Shown: piece by piece, positions 21,760 through 33,139 of the stretch
How the letters are laid out: every line of letters starts with the position of its first letter
Position numbering within the stretch: the first letter of the stretch is position 1
Source of the DNA: Girardinichthys multiradiatus
Taxonomy: Eukaryota > Chordata > Actinopteri > Cyprinodontiformes > Goodeidae
Assembly: GCF_021462225.1 (NCBI RefSeq)
Contig: NC_061813.1
Coordinates: 21,476,442-21,540,441, forward strand
DNA: 64,000 nucleotides
Direction of reading: 5' to 3'
Translations under genes and position numbers: made by a program
The notes under the pieces: generated by a model
Told to the model about the DNA's origin: nothing
Database searches by the model: none
What the model saw: only the letters and a program-made list of their open reading frames with translations

Positions 21760-23367
21760 CAGGTCCTTCTCAAAATATTAGCATATTGTGATAAAGTTAA
21801 TTATTTTCCATAATGTCATGATGAAAATTTAACATTCATATATTTTAGATTCATTGCACTCTAACTGAAATATTTCAGGTCTTTTATTGTCTTAATACGG
21901 ATGATTTTGGCATACAGCTCATGAAAACCCAAAATTCCTATCTCACAAAATTAGCATATCATTAAAAGGGTCTCTAAACGAGCTATGAACCTAATCATCT
22001 GAATCAACGAGTTAACTCTAAACACCTGCAAAAGATTCTTGAGGCCTTTAAAACTCCCAGCCTGGTTCATCACTCAAAACCCCAATCATGGGTAAGACTG
22101 CCGACCTGACTGCTGTCCAGAAGGCCACTATTGACACCCTCAAGCAAGAGGGTAAGACACAGAAAGAAATTTCTGAACGAATAGGCAGTTCCCAGAGTGC
22201 TGTATCAAGGTACCTCAGTGGGAAGTCTGTGGGAAGGAAAAAGTGTGGCAGAAAACGCTGCACAATGAGAAGAGGTGACCGGACCCTGAGGAAGATTGTG
22301 GAGAAGGGCCGATTCCAGACCTTTGGGGACCTGCGGAAGCAGTGGACTGAGTCTGGAGTAGAAACATCCAGAGCCACCGTGCACAGTCGTGTGCAGGAAA
22401 TGGGCTACAGGTGCTGCATTCCCCAGGTCAAGCCACTTTTGAACCAGAAACAGCAGCAGAAGCGCCTGACCTGGGCTACAGAGAAGCAGCACAGGACTGT
22501 GGCTCAGTGGTCCAAAGTACTTTTTCGGATGAAAGCAAATTGTGCATGTCATTCGGAAATCAAGGTGCCAGAGTCTGGAGGAAGACTGGGGAGAAGGAAA
22601 TGCCAAAATGCCAGAAGTCCAGTGTCAAGTACCCACAATCAGTGATGGTCTGGGGTGCCGTGTCAGCTGCTGGTGTTGGTCCACTGTGTTTTATCAAGGG
22701 CAGGGTCAATGCAGCTAGCTATCAGGAGATTTTGGAGCGCTTCATGCTTCCATCTGCTGAAAAGCTTTATGGAGATGAAGATTTCATTTTTCAGCACGAC
22801 CTGGCACCTGCTCACAGTGCCAAAACCACTGGTAAATGGTTTACTGACCATGGTATCACTGTGCTCAATTGGCCTGCCAACTCTCCTGACCTGAACCCCA
22901 TAGAGAATCTGTGGGATATTGTGAAGAGAACGTTGAGAGACTCACGACCCAACACTCTGGATGAGCTAAAAGCCGCTATCGAAGCATCATGGGCCTCCAT
23001 AAGACCTCAGCAGTGCCACAGGCTGATTGCCTCCATGCCACGCCGCATTGAAGCAGTCATTTCTGCAAAAAGATTCCCGACCAAGTATTGAGTGCATAAC
23101 TGTACATGATTATTTGAAGGTTGACGTTTTTGTATTAAAAAAATTTTTATTTTATTGGTCGGATGAAATATGCTAATTTTGTGAGATAGGAATTTTGGGT
23201 TTTCATGAGCTGTATGCCAAAATCATCCGTATTAAGACAATAAAAGACCTGAAATATTTCAGTTAGTGTGCAATGAATCTAAAATATATGAATGTTAAAT
23301 TTTCATCATGACATTATGGAAAATAATGAACTTTATCACAATATGCTAATATTTTGAGAAGGACCTG
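21760..23367 (+). mobile_element. Young Tc1/mariner element, copy 2 of 4
   Basis: The 1608-bp element lies between TA dinucleotides (21758-21759 and 23368-23369). It has the same termini and roughly 200-bp inverted repeats as copy 1 and differs from it at few positions. The flanks are unrelated to those of copy 1, so this is an independent insertion and not part of a larger duplication. Confidence 0.97.
22088..23091 (+). pseudogene. Tc1 transposase with one 1-bp deletion (copy 2)
   Basis: From ATG at 22088 the frame encodes the paired helix-turn-helix DNA-binding part and runs to the start of the catalytic domain. In the T run at 22521-22525 this copy has five T where copies 1, 3 and 4 have six or more, which shifts the frame. 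The rest (FSDESKLCMSFGNQ through NPIENLW to the end at 23091) is open in the next frame and keeps all three catalytic residues. The codon at position 27 is GAA, unlike the stop in copy 1. Apart from this one base the reading frame is full length. Confidence 0.95.
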
Positions 23368-23889
23368 TATACCAGATCAGATAAAAGGCTAAGAACTATT
23401 GGACATTATTAATTCTTGTTATTCTTGGATATTCTTAGGTTATTTTTCTTGGATTCTTGGTTTACAAGCTAGGAAAAGGAAAACTGCAAAGAAAGATTTT
23501 AAATAAAGGAATTCACTGGGTCACAGGACAACTTTGGGTGTAGGACAAACATTAGTTACCAACAAGTAAACATCTTTCACAAAACCTGAAACCAGCCCTA
23601 CATGTCACATTCCTTATATTTCATTTGGATATCCTTAGTCTGGGACCATGTTGTACCATGTAGTGAAACGTTAAGAGTTCGGGACAGTGGTCTGCACTTT
23701 TACCTAATTAAAGGAGTACATTTATGAGTGGTGTTAACTTAATAGAAGATGAAGTCAATGCTGTTTTTTACCAAAATCTTGTCATGACCGCACCTGAAGT
23801 ACAGTCATATATGTCACATATGTTCTGATGGGGTTCTTTTGTCAAATTAAAAGTACCTCTAAAAAATAACTTTTAAGCAGGTATTAAAC
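23368..23889. other. Non-coding DNA, no gene seen
   Basis: This is unique AT-rich sequence between the Tc1 copy and an older Tc1-type relic. Confidence 0.4.
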
Positions 23890-24050
23890 TCACTTTCATT
23901 AAGTCCACATTTCTGTATATCATTTTATTTTATCGGTCTGATGTAATATTCCAATCTTAAATGTCAGATTTTCATTAGCTGTAAGTGGAAAATCATCCAA
24001 GAAATAAAGGTTTTAAAGCATCTGTCTGTGTGTAATTAATCTATATAATG
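23890..24050 (+). repeat. Right end of an old Tc1/mariner relative
   Basis: The stretch ATTTTATTTTATCGGTCTGA...TTTTCATTAGCTGTAAGTGG...AATAAAGG...TGTGTAATTAATCTATATAATG runs parallel to the right inverted repeat of the young Tc1 copies but is clearly diverged. It stops where the RTE-like LINE begins, so the LINE inserted into it or removed its tip. Confidence 0.65.
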
Positions 24051-26098
24051 GTCCGAGTGGACCATGTTCTCTGCATCTATTGTCGATGCTGCTGCCCATA
24101 GCTGTGGCCGTAAGGTCTGCGGTGCCTGTTGTGGCGGCAATCCCAGAACCCGGTGGTGGACACCGGCAGTAAGGGATGCTGTTAAGCTGAAGAAGGAGTC
24201 CTATCGGCTGTGGTTGGCTTGTGGGACTCCTGAGGCGGCTGACGGGTACCGTGAGGCCAAGCGTGCTGCGGCCCGGGCTGTGGCAGAGGCAAAAACTCGG
24301 GCCTGGGAAGAGTTCGGTGAGGCCATGGAGAAGGACTACCGGTTGGCCTCGAAGCGATTCTGGCAAACCGTCCGGCGCCTCAGGAGGGGGAAGCAGTGCT
24401 TCGCCAACACTGTTTATAGTGGGGGCGGGAGACTGCAAACCTCGACTGAGGACATTATCGGGCGGTGGAAGGAGTACTTCGAGGATCTCCTCAATCCTGC
24501 CATCACGCATTCCGTGGTGGAAACAGAGGATGGGGACTCGGGGTTGGACTCTTTCATCACCCAGGCTGAAGTCACCGCGGTGGTTAAAAAGCTCCGCGGT
24601 GGCAAGGCTTCGGGGGTGGATGAGATCCGCCCTGAGTACCTCAAGTCTCTGGATGTTGTAGGGCTGTCATGGTTGACACGCCTCTTCAACATTGCGTGGC
24701 GGTCGGGGACAGTGCCTCTGGACTGGCAGACGGGGGTGGTGGTCCCCCTTTATAAGAAGGGGGACCGGAGGGTGTGTTCCAACTACAGGGGGATCACACT
24801 CCTCAGCCTCCCTGGTAAGGCCTACACCAGGGTATTGGAGAGTAGAGTCCGACCGATAGTCGAACCTCGGCTTCAGGAGGAACAGTGTGGTTTTCGTCCC
24901 AGCCGTGGAACACTGGACCAGCTCTATACCCTCTACAGGGTGCTCGAGGGTTCATGGGAGTTTGCCCAACCGGTTCACATGTGTTTTGTGGACCTGGAGA
25001 AGGCATTCGACTGTGTCCCTCGTGATGCCCTGTGGGGGGTGCTCCAGGAGTATGGAATTGGGGGCCCTTTATTAGGGGCCATCCGGTCCCTGTACGAGCG
25101 GAGCAGGAGTTTGGTCCGCATTGCCGGCACTAAGTCGGACCTGTTCCCAGTGCATGTTGGACTCCGGCAGGGCTGCCCTTTGTCGCCGGTCCTGTTCATA
25201 ACTTTTATGGACAGGATTTCTAGACGCAGCCAAGGGCCGGAGGGGGTCTGGTTTGGGGACCAGTGGATTTCGTCTCTTCTTTTTGCGGATGACGTGGTCC
25301 TGCTGGCCCCCTCTAGCCAAGACCTACAGCATGCGCTGTGGCGGTTCGCAGCCGAGTGTGAAGCGGCTGGGATGAGGATCAGCTCCTCCAAGTCCGAGGC
25401 CATCGTACTCGACCGGAAAATGGTGGCTTGTCCTCTTCAGGTTGGAGGGGAGTTCCTGCCTCAAGTGGAGGAGTTTAAGTATCTCGGGGTCTTGTTCACG
25501 AGTGAGGGAAGAATGGAGCGGGAGATCGACAGACGGATCGGTGCAGCTGCCACAGTAATGGGGGCGCTGTGCCGGTCCATTGTGGCGAAGATAGAGCTGA
25601 GCGGAAAAGCAAAGCTCTCAATTTACTGGTCGGTCTACGTTCCTACCCTCACCTATGGCCATGAACTTTGGGTCATGACCGAAAGAACGAGATCACGGAT
25701 ACAAGCGGCTGAAATGAGCTTCCTCCGTAGGGTGGCCGGGCACTCCCTTAGAGATAGGGTGAGGAGCTCAGCCATCCGGGAGGGGCTCGGAGTAGAGCCG
25801 CTGCTCCTCCACATTGAGAGGAGCCAGTTGAGGTGGCTCGGGCATCTACACCGGATGCCTCCTGGACGCCTTCCTCGGGAGGTGTTCCTGGCACGTCCCA
25901 CCGGGAGGAGGCCCAGGGGACGGCCCAGGACACGCTGGAGGGACTATGTCTCTCGGCTGGCCTGGGAACGCCTTGGGCTCCCCCTGGAGGAGCTGGAGGA
26001 GGTGTCTGGAGAGAGGGACGTCTGGGCGTCTCTGCTGAGTCTGCTGCCCCCGCAACCCGGTCCTGGATAAGCGGAAGACGACGAACGAACGAATGTGT
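24051..26098 (+). mobile_element. RTE-like LINE, copy 1, 5'-truncated
   Basis: The copy starts abruptly within the region between endonuclease and reverse transcriptase. The same sequence in the longer copy 2 begins to match at about 34515. It ends with GGATAAGCGGAAGACGACGAACGAACGAATG, a tetranucleotide-like tail typical of RTE-type LINEs in fish. The whole coding part is open, so it is young compared with copy 2. Confidence 0.88.
24064..26070 (+). CDS. RTE-like LINE reverse transcriptase, open 668 codons
   Basis: This is the longest open frame of the window. Residues 1-150 are the linker after the missing endonuclease. Reverse transcriptase occupies about 150-460, with GVVVPLYKKGDRRVCSNYRG, EEQCGFRPSRGTLDQL, FVDLEKAFDCVPRD and RQGCPLSPVLF. 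The catalytic FADD lies at residues 407-410 (25282-25293) and is intact. The C-terminal part has EMSFLRRVAGHSLRDRVR and an arginine-rich block (RPTGRRPRGRPRTRWRDYV, about 610-630). The protein would copy LINE RNA at a nicked target. The ATG at 24064 is only the first Met left after truncation, and the endonuclease is gone, so it could not retrotranspose alone. Family: RTE-like by motifs. Confidence 0.9.
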   Translation: MFSASIVDAAAHSCGRKVCGACCGGNPRTRWWTPAVRDAVKLKKESYRLWLACGTPEAADGYREAKRAAARAVAEAKTRAWEEFGEAMEKDYRLASKRFWQTVRRLRRGKQCFANTVYSGGGRLQTSTEDIIGRWKEYFEDLLNPAITHSVVETEDGDSGLDSFITQAEVTAVVKKLRGGKASGVDEIRPEYLKSLDVVGLSWLTRLFNIAWRSGTVPLDWQTGVVVPLYKKGDRRVCSNYRGITLLSLPGKAYTRVLESRVRPIVEPRLQEEQCGFRPSRGTLDQLYTLYRVLEGSWEFAQPVHMCFVDLEKAFDCVPRDALWGVLQEYGIGGPLLGAIRSLYERSRSLVRIAGTKSDLFPVHVGLRQGCPLSPVLFITFMDRISRRSQGPEGVWFGDQWISSLLFADDVVLLAPSSQDLQHALWRFAAECEAAGMRISSSKSEAIVLDRKMVACPLQVGGEFLPQVEEFKYLGVLFTSEGRMEREIDRRIGAAATVMGALCRSIVAKIELSGKAKLSIYWSVYVPTLTYGHELWVMTERTRSRIQAAEMSFLRRVAGHSLRDRVRSSAIREGLGVEPLLLHIERSQLRWLGHLHRMPPGRLPREVFLARPTGRRPRGRPRTRWRDYVSRLAWERLGLPLEELEEVSGERDVWASLLSLLPPQPGPG

Positions 26099-27238
26099 TT
26101 TTTTTTTTATTGCATTTGCTGCATAAACTGAAAAATACCTGTCTGTTTGGGGTTGTGTTCAAGTTGAATCACCCATTTCAATGTCATCTCCACTTCATCA
26201 TCAGACAATATATCTCTTCAAGTATTTTCAAAAGGGATCCATGATCCCAATCACTACATGAGAAACATTCACATAGCATGCTCCCTGAACCACCATTCTT
26301 CATGTATAATGTGGCTTTTATTCAGTGTTTAGGGGTCATCTGATTAACTAGCTGTGCCCCCAGAACCAAAAAGAAAAGAAAATTGTTTTCATGTTCCCCC
26401 AATTTTCCATCATTTCTCTCAAGGCGTTCTGTTCTTTTCAAATTGTAAACTTTTCAGGATATATATATATTTTTCAGCAAAGAGGCTTTGCAGGGACTTT
26501 TACCAATGGCATAGCTTCACATCGGCAGATATTACTTGTTATTGCACTTACAGTGCTTTCTGATTATGGTTTTTATTTTGAAGCATTTAAGATCTGCACT
26601 TTTTCATTTATCACCCTTAATCAGGTTTTAAAATCAAAGTACCCTCAAATCAAAGTTGTTAAGAAGATTTCTAATTCACAGACTTTAGAGTCAGTATGAA
26701 ATGGGTGTGAACCTTTTAGTTTCTATCCCTATCTTTGCTCACACACCTTTTCACACTGTGGACTATGATGAAGATAAAGTGGACAGAAGGAACTGGGAGT
26801 CAAGACTGCCCTTGAGGCACTATAACTCACCAGAAAGCTGCTACACCAAGTCACAAGATTAGGTCAGAATAAAATTTTTTCCTTCTCGACCGTCTTTTTT
26901 TTCTGTCATGATTAGCATGACTTTCAAGAAGTGAAACCTATGGCACCCTGCACTTAGCCCCTTTCTCGATATCAATCCAAGGGTAGGGTGGAAGAAAGAG
27001 AAAAGGGCTAAAGTAATCGGAGCCTACCGAATGAAGGGGTCACTAATGATATGAGCACTTTGTGTGATTGGAGGAAAAAAAAGAATCTGATAGCAGCCTT
27101 TGTTGGAAATGAGTCAATGAAAAAAAAAAAAAAAAAAAAAAAAAAGAAATGAGTCAATGAAAGATATGAGAACTGGTATTAGTGTTTTGCATCCCATCTG
27201 TGTGTTGACGTCGGGCCTTTGTGTTTTCACAGAACATA
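26099..27238. other. Non-coding DNA with a poly(A) mini-insertion
   Basis: No gene is seen. At 27106-27160 a run of about 25 A is bracketed by two exact copies of GAAATGAGTCAATGA, described separately. Other sequence is AT-rich and unique. Confidence 0.45.
27106..27160 (+). repeat. Poly(A) flanked by 15-bp direct repeats
   Basis: GAAATGAGTCAATGA occurs at 27106-27120 and again at 27146-27160, separated by 25 A. This is the layout left by target-primed reverse transcription when only the poly(A) tail is copied. Confidence 0.8.
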
Positions 27239-28807
27239 CAGGTCCTTCTCAAAATATTAGCATATTGTGATAAAGTTCATTATTTTCCATAATGTCATGA
27301 TGAAAATTTAACATTCATATATTTTAGATTCATTGCACACTAACTGAAATATTTCAGGTCTTTTATTGTCTTAATACGGATGATTTTGGCATACAGCTCA
27401 TGAAAACCCAAAATTCCTATCTCACAAAATTAGCATATCATTAAAAGGGTCTCTAAATGAGCTATGAACCTAATCATCTGAATCAACGAGTTAACTCTAA
27501 ACACCTGCAAAAGATTCCTGAGGCCTTTAAAACTCCCAGCCTGGTTCATCACTCAAAACCCCAATCATGGGTAAGACTGTTGACCTGACTGCTGTCCAGA
27601 AGGCCACTATTGACACCCTCAAGCAAGAGGGTAAGACACAGAAAGAAATTTCTGAACGAATAGGCTGTTCCCAGAGTGCTGTATCAAGGCACCTCAATGG
27701 GAAGTCTGTGGGAAGGAAAAAGTGTGGCAGAAAACGCTGCACAACGAGAAGAGGTGACCGGACCCTGAGGAAGATTGTGGAGAAGGGCCGATTCCAGACC
27801 TTGGGGGACCTGCGGAAGCAGTGGACTGAGTCTGGAGTAGAAACATCCAGAGCCACCGTGCACAGGCGTGTGCAGGAAATGGGCTACAGATGCCGCATTC
27901 CCCAGACCTGGGCTACAGAGAAGCAGCACTGAACTGTTGCTCAGTGGTCCAAAGTACTTTTTTCGGATGACAGCAAATTCTGCATGTCATTCAGAAATCA
28001 ATGTGCCAGAGTCTGGAGGAAGACTGGGGAGAAGGAAATGCCAAAATGCCAGAAGTCCAGTGTCAAGTACCCACAGTCAGTGATGGTCTGGGGTGCCGTG
28101 TCAGCTGCTGGTGTTGGTCCACTGTGTTTTATCAAGGGCAGGGTCAATGCAGCTAGCTATCAGGAGATTTTGGAGCACTTCATGCTTCCATCTGCTGAAA
28201 AGCTTTATGAAGATGAAGATTTCATTTTTCAGCACGACCTGGCACCTGCTCACAGTGCCAAAACCACTGGTAAATGGTTTACTGACCATGGTATCACTGT
28301 GCTCAATTGGCCTGCCAACTCTCCTGACCTGAACCCCATAGAGAATCTGTGGGATATTGTGAAGAGAACGTTGAGAGACTCAAGAACCAACACTCTGGAT
28401 GAGCTAAAGGCCGCTATCGAAGCATCCTGGGCCTCCATAAGACCTCAGCAGTGCCACAGGCTGATTGCCTCCATGCCACGCTGCATTGAAGCAGTCATTT
28501 CTGCAAAAGGATTCCCGAACAAGTATTGAGTGCATAACTGTACATGATTATTTGAAGGTTGACGTTTTTTTGTATTAAAAACACTTTTCTTTTATTGGTC
28601 GGATGAAATATGCTAATTTTGTGAGATAGGAATTTTGGGTTTTCATGAGCTGTATGCCAAAATCATCCGTATTAAGACAATAAAAGACCTGAAATATTTC
28701 AGTTAGTGTGCAATGAATCTAAAATATATGAATGTTAAATTTTCATCATGACATTATGGAAAATAATGAACTTTATCACAATATGCTAATATTTTGAGAA
28801 GGACCTG
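27239..28807 (+). mobile_element. Young Tc1/mariner element, copy 3 of 4
   Basis: The 1569-bp copy lies between TA dinucleotides (27237-27238 and 28808-28809) and has the same termini as copies 1, 2 and 4. The shorter length is explained by one 42-bp deletion in the coding region after 27906. Confidence 0.97.
27567..28529 (+). pseudogene. Tc1 transposase with in-frame deletion and stop (copy 3)
   Basis: The frame starts at ATG 27567. After 27906 it lacks 42 bp (14 codons) present in the other copies, between the DNA-binding and catalytic domains. A TGG is changed to TGA at 27930-27932. After that the frame is open to 28529 and keeps the catalytic D in FSDDSK (FSDES in the other copies), the D in QHDLAPAH and the E in NPIENLW. 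It would give only a truncated N-terminal protein of about 120 residues. Confidence 0.95.
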
Positions 28808-29530
28808 TATATGTATTAGTTCCCATAAGTCGATACTTTGTACATTCACCTTTTGCTGCAATTAATGTTGCGTTCTGACCTAGTTGAAAGCAGGGGAGAC
28901 TTTAATCATATCATTAAGGTATTTCTCTGTGCTATTTTTGACAAAATTATCTGAGAAGTATACCAAATGATTTTCAGAAGACATCTTGAAAGTTGCATAG
29001 CGTTTCATGCTTTATGAAGAACACGTGGCCATTGTTTATTAGTCTGGTAGGTTTGCTAGCGTCCCGTGCTGCTTCCTTTCTTGGATTATGAATTTAACAG
29101 TGCTCTGAATGACTTTGGATATTGTTCAACAATGTAACCCCGCTTTAAACCTAATGTCCCAAATGTCCCATGACCTGTTTGGTGTCGTTTCCTGGTATTC
29201 ATGATGTCGTTCCTCTGAGGCCTTAACGGAAGAACTGCATTGATACAGAAAATAAATTACACACAGATGGACACTAATTACTAATAATTATCATATTCTG
29301 AAGGAAATTGATTATGCTGGATTTTATTAAATGGTATCAGAGTAAGAAGGGCTAAATACAAATGCATTCAAAACTTTTCAGCCATGTAACATTTTTGTTG
29401 GTCTATTAACATTTCGTTTTGGTGTATAACTGAACCCTCCTATAAATTATAAGTTTTTAGCAAAGCATTTTGTCAAGTGACAAAATGCGAAAAAGTGTAA
29501 GGGGTGTTAATACATTTGCAAGGCACTGTA
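28808..29530 (-). repeat. Old Tc1-like relic
   Basis: Worn sequence of the same broad fish Tc1-like group as the outer relic at 46650-50370. Diagnostic parts are GTGCTCTGAATGACTTTGGA near 29100, ATTACACACAGATGGACAC, GGTATCAGAGTAAGAAGGGC and the terminal TTTGCAAGGCACTGTA ending at 29530. No reading frame remains. Confidence 0.72.
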
Positions 29531-31689
29531 TTTAAAAAAAAAGCTTCAGTATACAAGAAAAGTCAAAACAATTTTTTTTCACATTTCTTAATGTGAGATT
29601 TTTCCTCCACTAGATAATGTACTCCAATTAATCATTGCATTTTTGTCCAATATTTTCAGTGTAAAACTTTGCTACTGCAATTAAAGAGGAAAACATTGGA
29701 AAGCTTTTTTACACATCTTTATCTAGAGTAACAATAAATGTGAGGGGGACCACACTTACAATGGGGCTACACAATCTGACGTTCTTGCGATGACAGCTTT
29801 CTAACAAAGTAAGTAAGGATTAAATTTGTGATTTTTTTATTTTTAGTTAATATATTTGTTAATAATAATTAATTATTTTTATGGACCCCTTTAAAATATA
29901 ATAAGTGCATTCTAGACAATGCCACAACAGAATACGTTCAGACGACAGGAGGCTGGCAACCAGAAAGCAAATGACTTATGAGAGCAGATGGACCACAGTG
30001 CCCCAGTAACTCATCGGAGCAAATGTGACTCATGACGTCTGTCTTTTAACTTGTGGCATCTGCTTCAAAGTCTGTCCTATTCAAAGAATAGAAGGCACAA
30101 AACACAAAAGGTTGCATCGCAGCATTTTACACAGGAAGTTAAGCATTTGTTTTCACAGGATAAAACTTGCAAAAAGAGCTGGATCTGTTTGTGTGTTGTA
30201 GCAGGCCAAGTGCCATTAGTTAGGGTAAAAATTTTTATTCTGATTACAGTCTTTTGTGTTTTCTTACATGGCGAGGCTTCAACATGGAAATATTTGAAGT
30301 GCATGAAGCAGTGAGAGGAAAGTTTATTTAGCTCAGAATAAATTGTGGCAAAAAAGACGAAAAGGCCTGCGAGGTCACCATGGCTTCAGAATGACCAAAG
30401 ATTAAAACATTTGTTGTCAATATTCTGCTACAAATGTGGAATAAAATGTATTTTAATTCTAACACCTCTATTCACATTGCTAGTTTTTGACTTTATCTTA
30501 CAACTTACCCAGATTCACCATAAGTGAATTTTGGTTGAATGGATGTGGTCAAGTTTTACAAAACCTTCAGAACATCCAAAATTATAAGTGACAGCAACAT
30601 TAACATTAATCACCAACATTATTCACGGATTGAAACACGTAACATGAGACAAGGGATTTTAACATTTTACACGAGGACGCAAATGCAATAAAGGAAAACA
30701 GGAAAAAGCCGACTTGATTAATTTAATATTAAGTACGGAACCCCATGAAGTATCTTATAGATTTTTTTACTAGCCTGATAGCAGAATCTGTTTTGTGGTG
30801 AGGTTTTGAAGGTTTGCACAGTTGCAATCACTCATGCACATAGTTGTCACTCATCCACACAATCTCCAACTGTACCTCACATAATGTGGCAAAGATGTGT
30901 TTCTTGTCTTTGGCAAGTGGTCTTTGTAAATAATCCATCCAATAGAAAAGTGATGGCAGTATTAAGTTTTATAATTTCATCTAACTAGCTGTTTGCTCTT
31001 TCAATTCTTTAAAGTAACATTACCTAATTTTGTATACTTCAGATAAATAGCAAGCTACTGAAAACATCACAATATCTCACTTAAAAACATGTAATTATAT
31101 CTGTTTAAATCAGTTGATTTTATGTAGAATTTGTAAAACAAAAAAAAGACATCCTAACTATAAAAAACTGCACATTATGGGAAACTAATTTACTGTTTTT
31201 TAATTTTTTTAGGATGACTGATATGGTATAGGCCTTGATCGCCTACATAGTCCCTTATAAAAATAATACCCATAACTCCTATATTTACAAAAAAAAATAA
31301 TCCAGTACCAAGGTCTTTTAAACTTTCAGCTACCTACTCAAACTGTCAAATTTATTCTCAACCTGTTGATATTTTGAATGCTTAGATCGATGAGATGTCT
31401 ACTGTGTCCAGGAACGAGTTCCAAACCACTTTTGGACTTTCCAACTGGGGTTCAAAATCAAAACTGATACCACAAAAAATACACTATCACATTTTATTAC
31501 TGTACATAAAATGTTTAAATAAAGACAAAAACAATATAATCATTGACAACATGTCCTGATTAGAGCAAAACCATAACATTGTAGGAAAGTCAGCAGCCAT
31601 TAGCTAAAGAATAAAAACTAACTTATGTAGAACAAGATTACAGAAGATACCACTCGCTATAAGTGTTAATTTTGATAATGAAGTACCTT
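29531..31689. other. AT-rich non-coding DNA
   Basis: I see no gene or named repeat. Short open frames near 30050-30310 are not convincing. Confidence 0.4.
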
Positions 31690-31799
31690 GTATCCAGTTG
31701 TTTTTAAACATGTTGTTGGAAACCAGATCCTTCCTCCTATGGGGGTTTGGTTTGATCTGGTCCAGCAAAAGCTAAGGATCTTTTCTGAATGTACCCGTC

Positions 31800-32105
31800 A
31801 TGTTACAGCAGTTTTCACACAGCTCCTCTGTGGTGGCACAAATATGGTGTCTGTTAGGGACAGCAGCAGTGAATCTTTTTGCCACCAGGGCCAACACCCA
31901 CTCTCCTCTTTTATTTTCAATGACAGATCAGGGTGCTTCACTGGGTCTGGATACCCTTGTCCACCCATGGCCTATTGTACTCCTGCATGCATTTCCTCCA
32001 GTGGAAATGATACTGCCAGTATTAGAGAGGGTATGCAGTCTCTCCCCTGTTTTGGTAGCACCCCTTTGGCCCTGGCAACTCCCCATTCGCTGCAAGAGAA
32101 TGTGA
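31800..32105 (+). pseudogene. DIRS1-like RNase H region remnant
   Basis: The reading contains AQIWCLLGTAAVNLFATRAN, SMTDQGASLGLDTLVHPWP and LLHAFPPVEMILPVLERV. This is the segment that ends the RT/RNase H polyprotein in DIRS1-like elements, where VDLFATREN and YAFPP motifs are typical. It is cut off upstream, so no RT catalytic box remains. Confidence 0.8.
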
Positions 32106-32149
32106 GAGGGTCCTCCACTAAAGGCTTATACACTTACAAATGGTGAGCT

Positions 32150-33139
32150 TTTGAGCAGTGCTGTGAGGACAAGTGCATTGTTCCATTTTAGTGCTCAATG
32201 GTAGACGTTTTAGCGTTTCTGCAGAAACTGCTGGTTAAGGTATTTCCTTTTCATCAATTAAGGTCTACTTGACCGCTATTTCTGCCTGCCATGTTGGTTT
32301 TAATGGAGTCAAGCCAGGTGCTCATCCTTTGGCTGTACATTTTTAAGGGGTGATTAGACCTAGTTTTCCTTCCTGGGTTCTCACAGTGGTACTCAAAGCT
32401 CTTTGTGACCCTCTGATTAAACCTTTGGAGTCAGTAGATATGAATTTCCTTTCCTTTCTTGTTCTGACAACTGCAAAGTGGGTTGGGGATCTCCGTGCTT
32501 TGTCTATAAATCTCACCTGCATACACTTTACACCCAGTGGCATGCAACCCAATGCAGCATATCTTCCTAGTGTTATACCTTCGGACTACAGCTCCATGAG
32601 TTACACCCAGTGGCATGCAACCCAATGCAGCATATCTTCCTAGTGTTATACCTTCGGACTGCAGCTCCATGAGTAGAGAGCTTTCCGGTTTTTGTTCACC
32701 ACCTTTTGCATCTGAGGATGAAAGGAGGTCAAACTTCCTGTGCCCTTTACGTACACTGTGCATTTACATTGAGCATACATAGAATGTGAGGTTGTGTGAC
32801 CAACTATTTGTGTGTGTTGCAAACCCAGCAAGGGAGACGGCTCTGTCTAGACAGAAACCGCTCCACTGGAGTGTGGATGCCATTTCTCTAGCTTACAGCA
32901 GCAGAGGTCTCCCAATGCCCCATATGAGGGCTCACTCCACCAGGACCTCTTGGGCTCTATTTAGAATGGTGTCCACGAGTGATATTTATGCTGCACCCAG
33001 CTGGTCTTCACAGCACACATTGGTACAATTTTATCGTTTGGATGTAACAGCCCCTTCTGTGGCTCACTCTGTTCTTTCTGCTGGGTCTGAAGTGCTGCCT
33101 GACCCAGATTTGGTAGGGATTGATGGCTGCTCTGCATGA
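32150..33139 (+). pseudogene. DIRS1-like tyrosine recombinase, broken
   Basis: The reading begins with a helical N-terminal part and includes WVLTVVLKALCDPLIKPLES and LTTAKWVGDLRALS near 32460. In this family the last motif normally carries the first catalytic Arg, and here the position is Trp (TGG). A 73-bp tandem duplication (32528-32673) then shifts the frame. The C-terminal part (32786-33139) keeps the H-x-x-R motif in RAHSTR and the candidate nucleophile Tyr in LVQFYRLDV. The enzyme would have joined circular cDNA into the genome. It is inactive. Confidence 0.83.
32528..32673 (+). repeat. 73-bp tandem duplication
   Basis: The unit beginning TTACACCCAGTGGCATGCAA occurs at 32528-32600 and again at 32601-32673 with a single base difference. 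Because 73 is not a multiple of three it breaks the recombinase frame. Confidence 0.97.

Noticed and set aside
24013..24510. Minus-strand open frame of 165 codons opposite the RTE-like LINE
   Set aside because: It overlaps the well-supported plus-strand reverse transcriptase frame and reflects its GC-rich codon use.
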